A stretch of DNA of 64,000 nt, from assembly GCA_017854535.1 (NCBI GenBank), contig JAFMHL010000002.1:51588-115587 (forward strand). The letters run 5' to 3'. Position numbers and translations under genes: made by a program. The stretch comes from Nitratireductor sp. (GTDB lineage: Bacteria > Pseudomonadota > Alphaproteobacteria > Rhizobiales > Rhizobiaceae). A model generated the notes under the pieces. It saw nothing but the letters and a program-made list of their open reading frames with translations, was not told the DNA's origin and searched no databases. Below are positions 1 through 9,086 of this stretch, piece after piece; position 1 is the stretch's first letter, and each line of letters starts with the position of its first letter.

Positions 1-1
1 A

Positions 2-826
2 GTCGGCTGCACCCTCACTTGCACCTTCTGCCATACCGGCACGCAGAAATTAGTGCGTAATTTGACCTCGGAAGAAGTTCTTGCTCAGTTATTGGTGGCT
101 AGAGATCGTCTTGGAGACTGGCCGGACAAAGACACGCCCATGGGGGCGATTGTGCCATCCGAAGGGCGTAAAGTTTCCAACATCGTGATGATGGGCATGG
201 GCGAGCCATTATATAATTTCGAAAATGTCAAAGATGCGCTTTTGATCGCTTCTGACAGCGATGGCATTGCCCTTTCGAAGCGTCGCATAACGCTTTCGAC
301 CTCAGGCGTTGTGCCATTCATTCAAAAAACCGGCGAAGACATCGGTTGTGCATTAGCAATCTCGCTCCACGCGGTGAATGACGAATTGCGCGATGTGTTG
401 GTGCCGATCAATAAGAAATACCCGCTGGCTGAATTGCTGGATGCCTGCCGCAATTATCCAGGCGCAACCAATGCCCGCCGCATCACCTTCGAATATGTGA
501 TGCTTAAAGGGGTTAACGATAGTCTTGCCGATGCAAAAGAACTGGTTCGCTTATTGAAAGGCATTCCAGCCAAGATCAATTTGATCCCGTTCAATAAATG
601 GCCGGGCTCTGACTATGAATGCTCCAGCTGGGAACAGATCGAAAAATTCGCCGACTTCATCAATGACAATGGCTATGCGTCTCCTATCCGCACGCCCCGT
701 GGCAGCGATATTCTTGCCGCCTGTGGCCAGTTGAAATCCGAGTCTGAACGGATGAAGAAAAAAGATCGCGATGAATTGGAAAAACTCGCTTACGAAGCGA
801 TGATGATCGCTGGACATGGAGAGTAA
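2..826 (+). CDS. rlmN: RlmN, 23S rRNA A2503 C2-methyltransferase (5' truncated by window)
   Basis: Radical SAM enzyme that methylates C2 of A2503 in 23S rRNA and, in some bacteria, A37 of tRNAs. The window opens inside the gene, so about the last 274 codons are seen and the start lies upstream. The frame begins with the Cx3Cx2C iron-sulfur cluster motif (Cys codons at 8, 20 and 29). It continues through a GMGEP SAM-binding motif and ends with the RTPRGSD...AACGQL segment, which carries the C-terminal catalytic cysteine (codon near 722). The internal GTG at 53 is not a start, because the reading frame is open through the 4Fe-4S motif before it. The stop is followed directly by the next gene's ATG, so the two are probably cotranscribed. 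Confidence 0.96.
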   Translation, partial: VGCTLTCTFCHTGTQKLVRNLTSEEVLAQLLVARDRLGDWPDKDTPMGAIVPSEGRKVSNIVMMGMGEPLYNFENVKDALLIASDSDGIALSKRRITLSTSGVVPFIQKTGEDIGCALAISLHAVNDELRDVLVPINKKYPLAELLDACRNYPGATNARRITFEYVMLKGVNDSLADAKELVRLLKGIPAKINLIPFNKWPGSDYECSSWEQIEKFADFINDNGYASPIRTPRGSDILAACGQLKSESERMKKKDRDELEKLAYEAMMIAGHGE

Positions 827-1330
827 ATGCAGCTCATCGGTCATTTCATCGTTAGGCTGATCGCCATCTTCTTCGGCTTGCTGGTCGCCATGCTGGCTTC
901 GAGCATCTTTCTCTCCTTTGGGATTTTCAATGATGCCTTCAACGCGTTTTTCGCTGATTTGAGCTTGACGTTTAACGGTGATCCCTATGTTGCCGAGGAA
1001 ATGGGTGACTTAGGAACAGCGCTGGTGATCATCATCGGCTTCTTCTCCAGTTTCTATGTGGCCGGATTGGCGGCAATGCCTACAACCATTGCAATAGCCA
1101 TCGCGGAACTGATGCGCTGGCAGTCGATGACGATCAATCTGGTGTTGGGCGGCCTCGTTGCGCTGGTAACAGGCCTAACGGTTTTTGCTGCTGACCTTGA
1201 GGGCCTGCCCTCCGACGGAACTTTAGTGGTTCTTTTAGCGACAGGTTTTATTGGCGGGTTTTTCTATTGGCTGATCGCTGGGCGCAGCGCTGGTAACTGG
1301 TTAGAAACAAAATCAACGGTGCAATCATGA
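827..1330 (+). CDS. Small integral membrane protein, unknown
   Basis: A 167-residue hydrophobic protein that I do not recognise as a named family. About four membrane segments are visible (roughly residues 6-32, 62-90, 100-122 and 131-152), joined by short loops. The loop around residues 45-60 is acidic. The ATG abuts the rlmN stop (TAAATG) and its own stop overlaps the next ATG (ATGA), which points to translational coupling in an rlmN-membrane protein-VOC operon. Function cannot be inferred from sequence. Coding status is well supported by the tight packing on both sides. Confidence 0.85.
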   Translation: MQLIGHFIVRLIAIFFGLLVAMLASSIFLSFGIFNDAFNAFFADLSLTFNGDPYVAEEMGDLGTALVIIIGFFSSFYVAGLAAMPTTIAIAIAELMRWQSMTINLVLGGLVALVTGLTVFAADLEGLPSDGTLVVLLATGFIGGFFYWLIAGRSAGNWLETKSTVQS

Positions 1331-1710
1331 TTGTTCCAATTTTCAGTTGCGATGACAGTTTAAAGGCAACAAAATTTTATGTTGAGGCTTTGGGTTTTAA
1401 CTTCGTCGCCCGTTATCAACCCGATGAAAATCTAAACGATCCTGCCTATGTCACTATAGCCTTAAACGACAACCACCTTCATCTAACTTCTTTTCCCGCC
1501 AGCCAAGGCAGCGGAAAAATGGCTTATGTTTACTATGATGATCCTCAAGAGGTTGATGCGTTGTATGAACGGATCAAGAATAGAACTGATTTGATCATAA
1601 ATGTGCCTGCCGTAAATCAGTCTTGGGGCATTCGAGAGCTTGGCATTACTGATCCTTTTGGCAACAAGTTGACTTTTGGTGCAGACGTTACTGCTAGCCC
1701 CGCTCGGTAA
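1327..1710 (+). CDS. VOC (glyoxalase/bleomycin-resistance) superfamily protein
   Basis: A 127-residue single-domain protein with the vicinal-oxygen-chelate fold pattern. It has an N-terminal strand followed by a helix with FYVEALGF, a mid-domain strand with an HLHL motif, and a C-terminal RELGITDPFGNKLTF segment typical of the family's last strands. Members include dioxygenases, glyoxalase I and antibiotic-sequestering proteins. Nothing here fixes the substrate. The start ATG overlaps the preceding stop by four bases. The 3' end overlaps the convergent LysE gene by 17 bases. Confidence 0.85.
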   Translation: MIVPIFSCDDSLKATKFYVEALGFNFVARYQPDENLNDPAYVTIALNDNHLHLTSFPASQGSGKMAYVYYDDPQEVDALYERIKNRTDLIINVPAVNQSWGIRELGITDPFGNKLTFGADVTASPAR

Positions 1711-2335
1711 ACAATATCCTGACCGCAAAAGCACCAAACACACTAGCAAACACATAGTCGATCACTCGTGTTGCCGTCGGGTTTGCTTTAAGCCAACCGG
1801 TCAGTTTGCTGGCAGCAAGAATCATCGGCACCATAACGACATAAGCCACAACTGCAAATACAACACCCAGAAACAGGAGCTTGCCACGAACATTGGGGTC
1901 ATCAACAGAAACAAATTGCGGTAAGAACGTCATGAAAAACAAGATCACTTTTGGATTCAACAAATTGATCGCAACACCTTGCATCCAAATATTCAACAAA
2001 CTGCGATCTTTCACTTTCGTTTTCTCAAAGCGAAACGTTGATCCGTTACGAATTGCATCAATTGCCAACCAAAGCAGGTAAACTGCGCCTGCAATCTTGA
2101 CTGCCAGAAAGAGTTTCGGCGAGGCTACAATCAAGGCTGATAGCCCGAAGGCAACCAGCGTTGCATGAACCAGCACCCCGCTGCTAGCGCCTGCCATTGC
2201 AGTCAAGCCAGCCGGAACGCCCTTGGCAATGGTTTTACCAAGAAAAAACGTCATATCCGGCCCTGGCGTGATTGCGATAACAAACACGCCCACCAAATAG
2301 GCCAAGAGTAAATGCGTTTCGGGTATAAAGCTCAT
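1694..2335 (-). CDS. LysE/RhtB family amino-acid exporter
   Basis: A 213-residue inner-membrane exporter of the LysE/RhtB superfamily, which efflux amino acids or related small molecules. The N-terminal segment LVGVFVIAITPGPDMTFF contains the family's TPGPD motif, followed by GASSGVLVHATL and about six membrane segments. I start the protein at the ATG at 2335 (MSFIPETH), preceded by a GGGGTGA-like ribosome site. A longer open frame reaches 2464 but adds a non-hydrophobic leader unlike the family. It is divergent from argG. The exported substrate is unknown. Confidence 0.9.
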   Translation of the reverse strand: MSFIPETHLLLAYLVGVFVIAITPGPDMTFFLGKTIAKGVPAGLTAMAGASSGVLVHATLVAFGLSALIVASPKLFLAVKIAGAVYLLWLAIDAIRNGSTFRFEKTKVKDRSLLNIWMQGVAINLLNPKVILFFMTFLPQFVSVDDPNVRGKLLFLGVVFAVVAYVVMVPMILAASKLTGWLKANPTATRVIDYVFASVFGAFAVRILFTERG

Positions 2336-2488
2336 CTGATCACCCCATTTTAGAAGCCAAGAATTATCAGTTATATGTTTGACCATCCAGCCATTATTTG
2401 ATGATTTTTGCCCTGCCCCCTTGCGCCCCAAGCGGTTCTGGCTAAATTGCGCCCAAACGCGCATCCTCCCAAACGAAAAGATAAAATT

Positions 2489-3709
2489 ATGAGCCTTCCA
2501 AAAGCAAAAAAAGTAGTTCTCGCCTATTCCGGCGGCCTTGACACCTCAATCATTTTGAAATGGTTGCAGACTGATCTTGATTGTGAAGTTGTTACCTTTA
2601 CTGCCGATCTTGGCCAAGGCGATGAACTTGAGCCAGCCCGCAAAAAAGCGGAAATGATGGGCATCAAGGAAATCTATATTGAAGATGTCCGCGAAGAATT
2701 CGTTTCAGATTTCGTCTTTCCCATGTTCAGGGCCAATGCGGTTTATGAAGGTGTCTACCTTCTCGGGACTTCCATTGCCCGTCCGTTGATTTCCAAACGT
2801 CTGGTTGAGATCGCAGCTGAGACTGGCGCAGACGCAATTGCCCATGGCGCCACAGGTAAAGGCAATGATCAGGTTCGTTTCGAACTTTCCGCCTATGCCT
2901 TGAACCCTGATATCAAAGTCATTGCCCCTTGGCGCGACTGGAGCTTCAAGTCCCGTACAGATTTGATCAACTTTGCCGAACAACATCAAATCCCCGTTCC
3001 AAAAGACAAACGCGGCGATGCGCCCTTCTCCGTCGACGCAAATTTGTTGCACTCATCTTCTGAAGGCAAAGTGCTTGAAGACCCTTGGGTGGAAGCTCCT
3101 GAATTTGTGCACATGCGCACCGTATCGCCTATGGATGCACCGGATGTAGCAACGGAAATCGAAATCGAGTTTTCTAAAGGTGATCCGATTGCCATCAATG
3201 GCAAACGCATGAGCCCGGCAACCCTATTTGCACAACTCAACGATCTTGGCCGTGACAATGGCATTGGCCGCTTGGACCTTGTGGAAAACCGTTTTGTCGG
3301 CATGAAGTCCCGCGGCGTTTATGAAACTCCCGGTGGCACAATTTTGCTTACTGCCCATAGAGCCATGGAGTCCATTACGCTTGATCGTGGTGCAGCCCAT
3401 CTAAAAGACGATCTGATGCCAAGATATGCCGAACTGATCTATAACGGTTTCTGGTTCTCGCCTGAGCGTCATATGATCCAGGCGGCAGTCGACCTTTCTC
3501 AAGAACATGTGGATGGCAAAGTTCGCCTTAAATTGTACAAAGGCAATGTGATCGTGACAGGCCGCGAAAGCGAAAAATCGCTATACTCTGAAGCACTGGT
3601 TACGTTTGAAGACGATCAGGGCGCATATGATCAGAAAGACGCCCACGGCTTCATCAAGCTTAATGCACTTCGCCTGCGCACATTGGCAGCGCGTAACCGC
3701 AAGGGATAA
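2489..3709 (+). CDS. argG: Argininosuccinate synthase
   Basis: Joins citrulline and aspartate using ATP in the penultimate step of arginine synthesis, in the cytoplasm. The 406-residue length is normal for the family. The N-terminal ATP-pyrophosphatase P-loop AYSGGLDTS lies at about residues 12-20. The citrulline/aspartate-binding [11 protein letters not shown] segment lies near residue 120, and later GRMSP-like and [10 protein letters not shown] motifs are also present. The start is the ATG at 2489 (MSLPKAKK); an upstream in-frame extension is low-complexity and lacks family similarity. A DUF6817 gene begins eight bases after the stop. Confidence 0.98.
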   Translation: MSLPKAKKVVLAYSGGLDTSIILKWLQTDLDCEVVTFTADLGQGDELEPARKKAEMMGIKEIYIEDVREEFVSDFVFPMFRANAVYEGVYLLGTSIARPLISKRLVEIAAETGADAIAHGATGKGNDQVRFELSAYALNPDIKVIAPWRDWSFKSRTDLINFAEQHQIPVPKDKRGDAPFSVDANLLHSSSEGKVLEDPWVEAPEFVHMRTVSPMDAPDVATEIEIEFSKGDPIAINGKRMSPATLFAQLNDLGRDNGIGRLDLVENRFVGMKSRGVYETPGGTILLTAHRAMESITLDRGAAHLKDDLMPRYAELIYNGFWFSPERHMIQAAVDLSQEHVDGKVRLKLYKGNVIVTGRESEKSLYSEALVTFEDDQGAYDQKDAHGFIKLNALRLRTLAARNRKG

Positions 3710-3717
3710 CCTGCACG

Positions 3718-4269
3718 GTGAAAAACCAAGAGCCGCCCGCATCGATAATAGCATTTCTGGCTGAAGTCGGCGCAACCCAAACGCCGCACCATGCGGGCCG
3801 CTCGCTTTCTGCGCATCTTGTCGCAACCTGGAAAATTTTGAATGACTGGCAACAGCCAGAGGCAATTTGCATCGGCGGATTATGCCATTCTTTATACGGC
3901 ACTGATGCATTTGATACTGCCTGCCTTGGCCCACTTGATCGACCGAAAGTTCAGGCTACGATAGGAAACGAAGCTGAGCAAATCAGTTTTCTATTTGGTG
4001 CCATGCGCCGTGAAGCGTTTCTACAGCAACCAGATTTGAGCGAGATCGAAAACCGGTTCGCTGGCACAAAGATATCGATCAATCACAGTGAGCGATCTGC
4101 ACTTTGTCATATCCTGCTGGCCAATGAACTTGACTTGGTAATCGCCAAAAAAGGCTCCGGCAGACCCGACAAAGTTTTAAAGAAAGTCGCTCCTATCTAT
4201 CAGATATTGGAACCTTTTCTCTCGAGAATCACAAAAACCGACTACAGAACCCTTTCCCAAAACAAATAA
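3718..4269 (+). CDS. DUF6817-like (HD-related) protein
   Basis: A 183-residue soluble protein with a GTG start, only eight bases after argG and so probably cotranscribed with it. The segment HLVATWKILNDWQQPEAIC followed by GLCHSLYGTDAF resembles the DUF6817 pattern, a helical domain with conserved His residues and an HSxYGT motif reminiscent of HD-type metal-binding proteins. A biochemical role is not known to me. The family assignment is from remembered motif resemblance and is moderate in certainty. Confidence 0.75.
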   Translation: MKNQEPPASIIAFLAEVGATQTPHHAGRSLSAHLVATWKILNDWQQPEAICIGGLCHSLYGTDAFDTACLGPLDRPKVQATIGNEAEQISFLFGAMRREAFLQQPDLSEIENRFAGTKISINHSERSALCHILLANELDLVIAKKGSGRPDKVLKKVAPIYQILEPFLSRITKTDYRTLSQNK

Positions 4270-4382
4270 TGTCCTGTGTTTCGGTCAATTTCTAATTGAA
4301 ATTTACGTGCAGTAAAGCTAGCCAAAATGCAGTAATTTAAGGGCGCCAACTGCGTTTTCACCGCCAAATCGGGTTGGGTTCT

Positions 4383-5909
4383 ATGGACAACAATGAAATA
4401 TCGGCCAAAACCGCTACCTCATCCGCAAACCAACGCATGCCTGTTGGGGCAAATAAGGCATCCGTCAAAAGAAGACGTAACTTTATTTGGGCTTTAATTT
4501 TTATAGCAGTATTAATCATAGCTGCTGTCGCAGCTTACTTATATCTAAACCGTGAACGGCCAATTGTGACATTAAATGTGGCCGCAGGGCCCTATCGTTC
4601 TGACTCCTATGAGCTGATGAAAGAGATTGCTGACGTCATCGAGCGGCAATCGGATATTCTGCGAATAAAAGTAATTGCCACCAAAGATTCTAGTCAAAAT
4701 ATAGCTCTTTTAAACCCAGGCTTCAAAAAGCTGGTTGAACAAAATACCGCTATCGATCCAAACGGGGAAATTCGCGAAATAAAAAAACTTGCAATGAAAG
4801 ACATGGGAATTGTCATTCCTGAGGTCTCCAACAATAACGAAAAAGAAAGCGATGACGGGGAAACGATCTCAATTGACCTAGCTACCATACGCTCAGATGC
4901 ACCTGTAGTTGCCAATATTCGCATGATTGCTGAACTCTTTCCCGATTTCTTTCAGATCATCTCTAAGGCAGATAATGGCTATTTTTCTGTTCGGGATCTT
5001 GATGGAAAGCGGGTTGCAATCCCTCCCTTTGGGACTGATGAATTCCGTTCTTTTTGGGCGATTGGAGATCATTATGATCTGTCACTATCTGGTGTAAAAT
5101 GGAAGGCAGTGGACATCAATGATGCCGTGCCTGAGTTTCTGGCAGGAAATCTGGATGCTATTTTTACAGTTCGATCTCTGCGTGACCGCCTACTTTTGAA
5201 CTTGCATGAGGACGCAGTTTTAAAAGGCCAGGACCTAACACTTATCGAAATTGATCAGGCACCAGCGATTGCCGTAAAGCGGCCATTCTTGCGCAGCGAC
5301 ACTATCCCAAAAGGGGCTTTTGGCGGTAATCCAGTCGTTCCCCGCCGTGATATAATTTCCACAGCGGTAACCAGAACACTGGTCACCCGTGCCGATCTTG
5401 ACCCTGAATTGATCCGCGAATTAACCTACATACTTTTTGAAAACCGCCTCGATCTGATCATACGCTTCGCGTTGGCATCAGCAATACAAATGCCGAATGT
5501 AGATGAAGGCTTGTCCATCCCGCTTCATGCCGGTTCCCAGCAATATTACAATCGGGATCAACCGTCCTTCTTGCAAGAAAATGCTGAACCAATTGCCTTG
5601 ATGATCACCATTGCGGCCATGCTCTTTTCTGGCTTACTTGCCCTTCGCTCGCGACTCAATAGCGGTCAGAAGAACCGCATGGATAGCTACAACTACATGC
5701 TGCTGAACATTGCCGACCAAGCCAGAGTCAGCAATGATAAAGTTCAACTAAGCGAATTGAAAAATGAGCTTTTTGGAATTTTGGAAACCGTGGTGCGAGC
5801 TCTTGATACGGACGAAGTTACCGAGGAAGGGTTTCAATCCTTCTCCCTTCTTTGGGAATCTGTTCGCGAAATGATCAAAGATCGCCATTTGGAAATCTCA
5901 ACTTCTTAA
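4383..5909 (+). CDS. TAXI-family TRAP solute-binding protein, membrane anchored
   Basis: A 508-residue protein with a substrate-binding domain of the TAXI type, the receptor class of some TRAP transporters. A basic cytoplasmic N-terminus (KRRRNF) precedes a membrane anchor at about residues 35-55. The periplasmic binding domain follows, with TLNVAAGPYRSDSYEL and a DLDGKRVAIPPFGT segment. A second membrane segment lies at about 399-421, with an 87-residue cytoplasmic tail predicted to be helical. No TRAP DctQ/DctM permease gene is adjacent, so it may act as a sensor or serve a distant permease. I prefer the ATG at 4383 to an in-frame TTG three codons upstream. Confidence 0.8.
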   Translation: MDNNEISAKTATSSANQRMPVGANKASVKRRRNFIWALIFIAVLIIAAVAAYLYLNRERPIVTLNVAAGPYRSDSYELMKEIADVIERQSDILRIKVIATKDSSQNIALLNPGFKKLVEQNTAIDPNGEIREIKKLAMKDMGIVIPEVSNNNEKESDDGETISIDLATIRSDAPVVANIRMIAELFPDFFQIISKADNGYFSVRDLDGKRVAIPPFGTDEFRSFWAIGDHYDLSLSGVKWKAVDINDAVPEFLAGNLDAIFTVRSLRDRLLLNLHEDAVLKGQDLTLIEIDQAPAIAVKRPFLRSDTIPKGAFGGNPVVPRRDIISTAVTRTLVTRADLDPELIRELTYILFENRLDLIIRFALASAIQMPNVDEGLSIPLHAGSQQYYNRDQPSFLQENAEPIALMITIAAMLFSGLLALRSRLNSGQKNRMDSYNYMLLNIADQARVSNDKVQLSELKNELFGILETVVRALDTDEVTEEGFQSFSLLWESVREMIKDRHLEISTS

Positions 5910-6008
5910 TGCCCTTCAAGATAAGACTTTAACGTCGCCTGTCTTGCAGCTAAGCCCGACCCGCCATACATATCCATTCTATTCAGCGATGCCAGTTAGG
6001 AAATTTTT

Positions 6009-8072
6009 ATGCCAAAGGCAAAATCAAAATCACGTTCAATCAATCCGGAAATAGTAAAATGGGGCGGTAAATTGGGCCTCCCCAAATTCAATAAGATCTC
6101 CGACAAAGATTTTGGCCCTGCTTTTGAAGCTGGTATCAAAGAAGGCCTATTGGAGATGGATGCGATCGCCAAGAACAAGGCAAAGCCTACATTCAAAAAT
6201 ACAATTATCGCCCTTGAGCTGGCTGAGAATACGCTATCGCGTGTTTCTGCTATCTTCTGGAATCGCGCCGGGGCACACACAAATGAAACGATCCAGAAAC
6301 TCGAGCGCGAATTGTCGCCTAAACTCTCCCGCTATGGCTCAAAGGTATCAATGAATAAACCGCTATTCGAGCGTATTGATACTCTTTGGCAAAAACGTAA
6401 GAAGCTTGGTCTGAGCTCGGAAGAAATGCGCGTTCTCGAGCGTTATTGGAAAGGCTATGTGAAATCTGGCGCTAAGCTCGCAACCAAGCAGCAAAAACAA
6501 TTGGCGAAGATTAACGAGCAGTTGGCGGGTCTGGGAACTAAATTCGGCCAGAACATGCTTGCCGATGAGGCCTCTTGGGTAATGCTGTTGGACAAAAATC
6601 AGCTTCAAGGCATTCCAAACTTTCTATCTGCATCCATGGCAGCTGTTGCCAGCGAGCGAGGATCAAAAGGAAAATACGCCGTAACTCTTTCCCGTTCCAT
6701 TATCGAACCATTCCTGACATTTAGCGAAGATCGTGAATTGCGCGAGAAAGCTTTCAAGGCTTGGATATCACGCGGTGAAAATGGCAGTGACACAGACAAC
6801 CGCCAGCTTGTGGCCGACATACTCACATTACGAGATGAAAAAGCCAAACTGCTTGGTTATGAAAATTATGCAGCCCTTAAGCTCGACAACACGATGGCAA
6901 AAACTCCCGGCGCTGTGAACGAGCTTCTCAACGACGTATGGGAAAAAGCGCGCAAGCGCGCGGGTGAGGAAGAAGCCGACTTACAAAAATTGGTTTCAGC
7001 CGAGGGCAAAAACCATCCGGTGGCTCCTTGGGATTGGCGTCATTATTCAGAAAAATTGCGCGCTGAGAAATTCGCTTTTTCTGAAACAGAGCTCAAACCT
7101 TATTTCCAATTGGAAAACATCATTGCAGCTTGCTTTGATGTGGCAAATCGCTTGTTCGGCATCAAAATTGTCGAAAAGAAGGGCATTAAAGCCTATCACC
7201 CAGATGTTCGCTGTTTTTCTGTGAACGACAAAAACGGTAAGCAAATTGCCACCTTCCTGGGTGACTATTTTGCACGCCCTTCCAAACGCTCTGGTGCTTG
7301 GATGAGTGCCTTTCAAAGCCAACACAAGCTCAAGACAGCAAATGGCACAAAGGGCCAAATGCCGATCATTTACAACGTGATGAATTTCGCTAAAGGCGAT
7401 CCTGCCCTGCTATCGCTTGATGATGCCCGTACCTTGTTTCATGAATTTGGTCACGGATTACACGGCATTTTGTCGAACGTTACCTATCCTTCCGTGTCAG
7501 GCACATCTGTCTCGCGCGATTTTGTGGAACTGCCATCACAGCTCTATGAGCATTGGCTGATGGTACCTGAAATTCTTTCAAAATATGCTGTGCATGGAAA
7601 GACCGGAAAATCGCTTCCAAAGAATCTTCTCAAAAAGATACTCGCTGCAGGAACATTCAATTCCGGTTTCCAAACTGTCGAATTCACCTCTTCAGCCATC
7701 ATCGACATGGCCTATCATACGGCTGGCAAGATTGAAGACCCAATGGCATTTGAAACTGAAAAACTAAAAACATTGGAAATGCCTGACGCCATCACCATGC
7801 GCCATCGCACTCCCCATTTCGGCCATGTGTTTGCTGGCGATGGATATTCGGCAGGTTATTATTCTTATCTGTGGTCTGAAGTGCTGGATGCCGATGCATT
7901 TCAGGCTTTCAAGGAAACAGGGGATCCATTTAACAAAAAGATCGCCAAAAAACTCAAAAAGCACATTTATTCTGCTGGCGGTTCCGTTGATCCGGAAAAA
8001 ACCTACAAAGCATTCCGAGGCAAAATGCCATCGACCCAAGCCATGCTTGAAGGTCGAGGATTGACTGGATAA
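6009..8072 (+). CDS. dcp: M3-family peptidyl-dipeptidase / oligopeptidase
   Basis: A 687-residue zinc metallopeptidase of the thimet oligopeptidase (M3) family, which degrades short peptides. The HEFGH zinc motif is at residues 478-482 and the third ligand Glu is near 507 in VSRDFVELPSQ. The C-terminal GYSAGYYSYLWSEVLDADAF and the ending MLEGRGLTG resemble Dcp more than OpdA, hence the symbol, but the Dcp/OpdA distinction is inferred. No signal peptide is visible, so a cytoplasmic location is likely. It is convergent with the potassium-channel gene. Confidence 0.93.
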   Translation: MPKAKSKSRSINPEIVKWGGKLGLPKFNKISDKDFGPAFEAGIKEGLLEMDAIAKNKAKPTFKNTIIALELAENTLSRVSAIFWNRAGAHTNETIQKLERELSPKLSRYGSKVSMNKPLFERIDTLWQKRKKLGLSSEEMRVLERYWKGYVKSGAKLATKQQKQLAKINEQLAGLGTKFGQNMLADEASWVMLLDKNQLQGIPNFLSASMAAVASERGSKGKYAVTLSRSIIEPFLTFSEDRELREKAFKAWISRGENGSDTDNRQLVADILTLRDEKAKLLGYENYAALKLDNTMAKTPGAVNELLNDVWEKARKRAGEEEADLQKLVSAEGKNHPVAPWDWRHYSEKLRAEKFAFSETELKPYFQLENIIAACFDVANRLFGIKIVEKKGIKAYHPDVRCFSVNDKNGKQIATFLGDYFARPSKRSGAWMSAFQSQHKLKTANGTKGQMPIIYNVMNFAKGDPALLSLDDARTLFHEFGHGLHGILSNVTYPSVSGTSVSRDFVELPSQLYEHWLMVPEILSKYAVHGKTGKSLPKNLLKKILAAGTFNSGFQTVEFTSSAIIDMAYHTAGKIEDPMAFETEKLKTLEMPDAITMRHRTPHFGHVFAGDGYSAGYYSYLWSEVLDADAFQAFKETGDPFNKKIAKKLKKHIYSAGGSVDPEKTYKAFRGKMPSTQAMLEGRGLTG

Positions 8073-8130
8073 CACAAATCCGTAGAATTGATTTACCATT
8101 CCTCTTGTTAAAAACATAGGGGAGTGGTTT

Positions 8131-8937
8131 TCAACCGTCAGGGTCTTCCGATAATTCCTCAACATCCTTCATGGAACGGCGGGTGTCTCTGCGTGCGTTT
8201 TTCAAAGCTTTTTTGCGCTCTTTTTCTTCTTCCCGAGCTTGCGTAAACGCGGAAGCGATTAAGCCAGCGGGCAGCGCAACGATACCAAGGCCAATCATAA
8301 GAATGATAAAAGTGAATATCTTACCGCCAACGGTAACAGGGTAAATATCACCATATCCAACTGTGGTGAGTGTCGTAACCGCAAACCAGAATGAATGCGG
8401 TATGGAAGGAAAAGCTTCAGGCTGAGCCTCATTTTCAAAAATATAGATACCAACAGCGGTACAGAACATGACCAAGATCGCAAACATAAAGACAACCAAT
8501 AATTCGCGCCAAACCAGTTCGAACGCCCGTTGAAATGTTTCCATATTAGCAATGAAGCGCAGTAATTTTGCTATGCGCAGGAGGCGCAAGGTCCACAGAG
8601 CCTCCCCGCCCGGCAGTCCGAAAACCAGCCCGATCCAGAACGGCGCAATGGCCAACAGATCAATGATTCCCCAAAAACTAAACACATAGCGCAGGCGATT
8701 TGGAACGGTCCAAAGTCGCAAACCATATTCCACCGTGAAAATAACCACGATAACCCAATCAAAGAACAGAACCGCACCTGTCCATTCCTGGGGAAATTGT
8801 GGAAGTGTTTCAATGGCCATTATGGAGATCGAAATGACAATTAAAGCCATCATTGCGAAGTCAAATGCATGGCCAAAGCGCGGATCGCGCCCCCAAACAA
8901 AATCCCCGATACAATCTTTATTGCTTAATATTCCCAT
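8131..8937 (-). CDS. Voltage-gated-type potassium channel (Kch/ion-transport family)
   Basis: A 268-residue six-transmembrane ion channel subunit. The potassium selectivity filter TVGYGD is at residues 192-197 between the last two membrane helices. A voltage-sensor-like helix with regularly spaced arginines and lysines (RLLRIAKLLRF) is at about 118-128. The C-terminal cytoplasmic tail, about 50 residues, is highly charged (KERKKALKNARRDTRR) and probably helical. It lacks the RCK/TrkA nucleotide-binding domain of E. coli Kch. Channel family is secure; gating mode is inferred. Confidence 0.93.
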   Translation of the reverse strand: MGILSNKDCIGDFVWGRDPRFGHAFDFAMMALIVISISIMAIETLPQFPQEWTGAVLFFDWVIVVIFTVEYGLRLWTVPNRLRYVFSFWGIIDLLAIAPFWIGLVFGLPGGEALWTLRLLRIAKLLRFIANMETFQRAFELVWRELLVVFMFAILVMFCTAVGIYIFENEAQPEAFPSIPHSFWFAVTTLTTVGYGDIYPVTVGGKIFTFIILMIGLGIVALPAGLIASAFTQAREEEKERKKALKNARRDTRRSMKDVEELSEDPDG

Positions 8938-9086
8938 AAATATAGCCTAATGCATTCACACAAACTAAAAAAGCCAAATTCCCGCCCTTTCGTTTCTGAT
9001 AAAAACCCTGTAAGGAACCGCCAGAATTCGTGGTGTGAAGCCTGTTTGGCAATATGAACACCCACCTCCCGAAAAAGGCCAGAAAA

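Noticed and set aside
3581..3934. Overlapping minus-strand frames across the argG/DUF6817 junction
   Set aside because: Antisense to two real genes with no ribosome site; several competing frames in the same place show it is chance.
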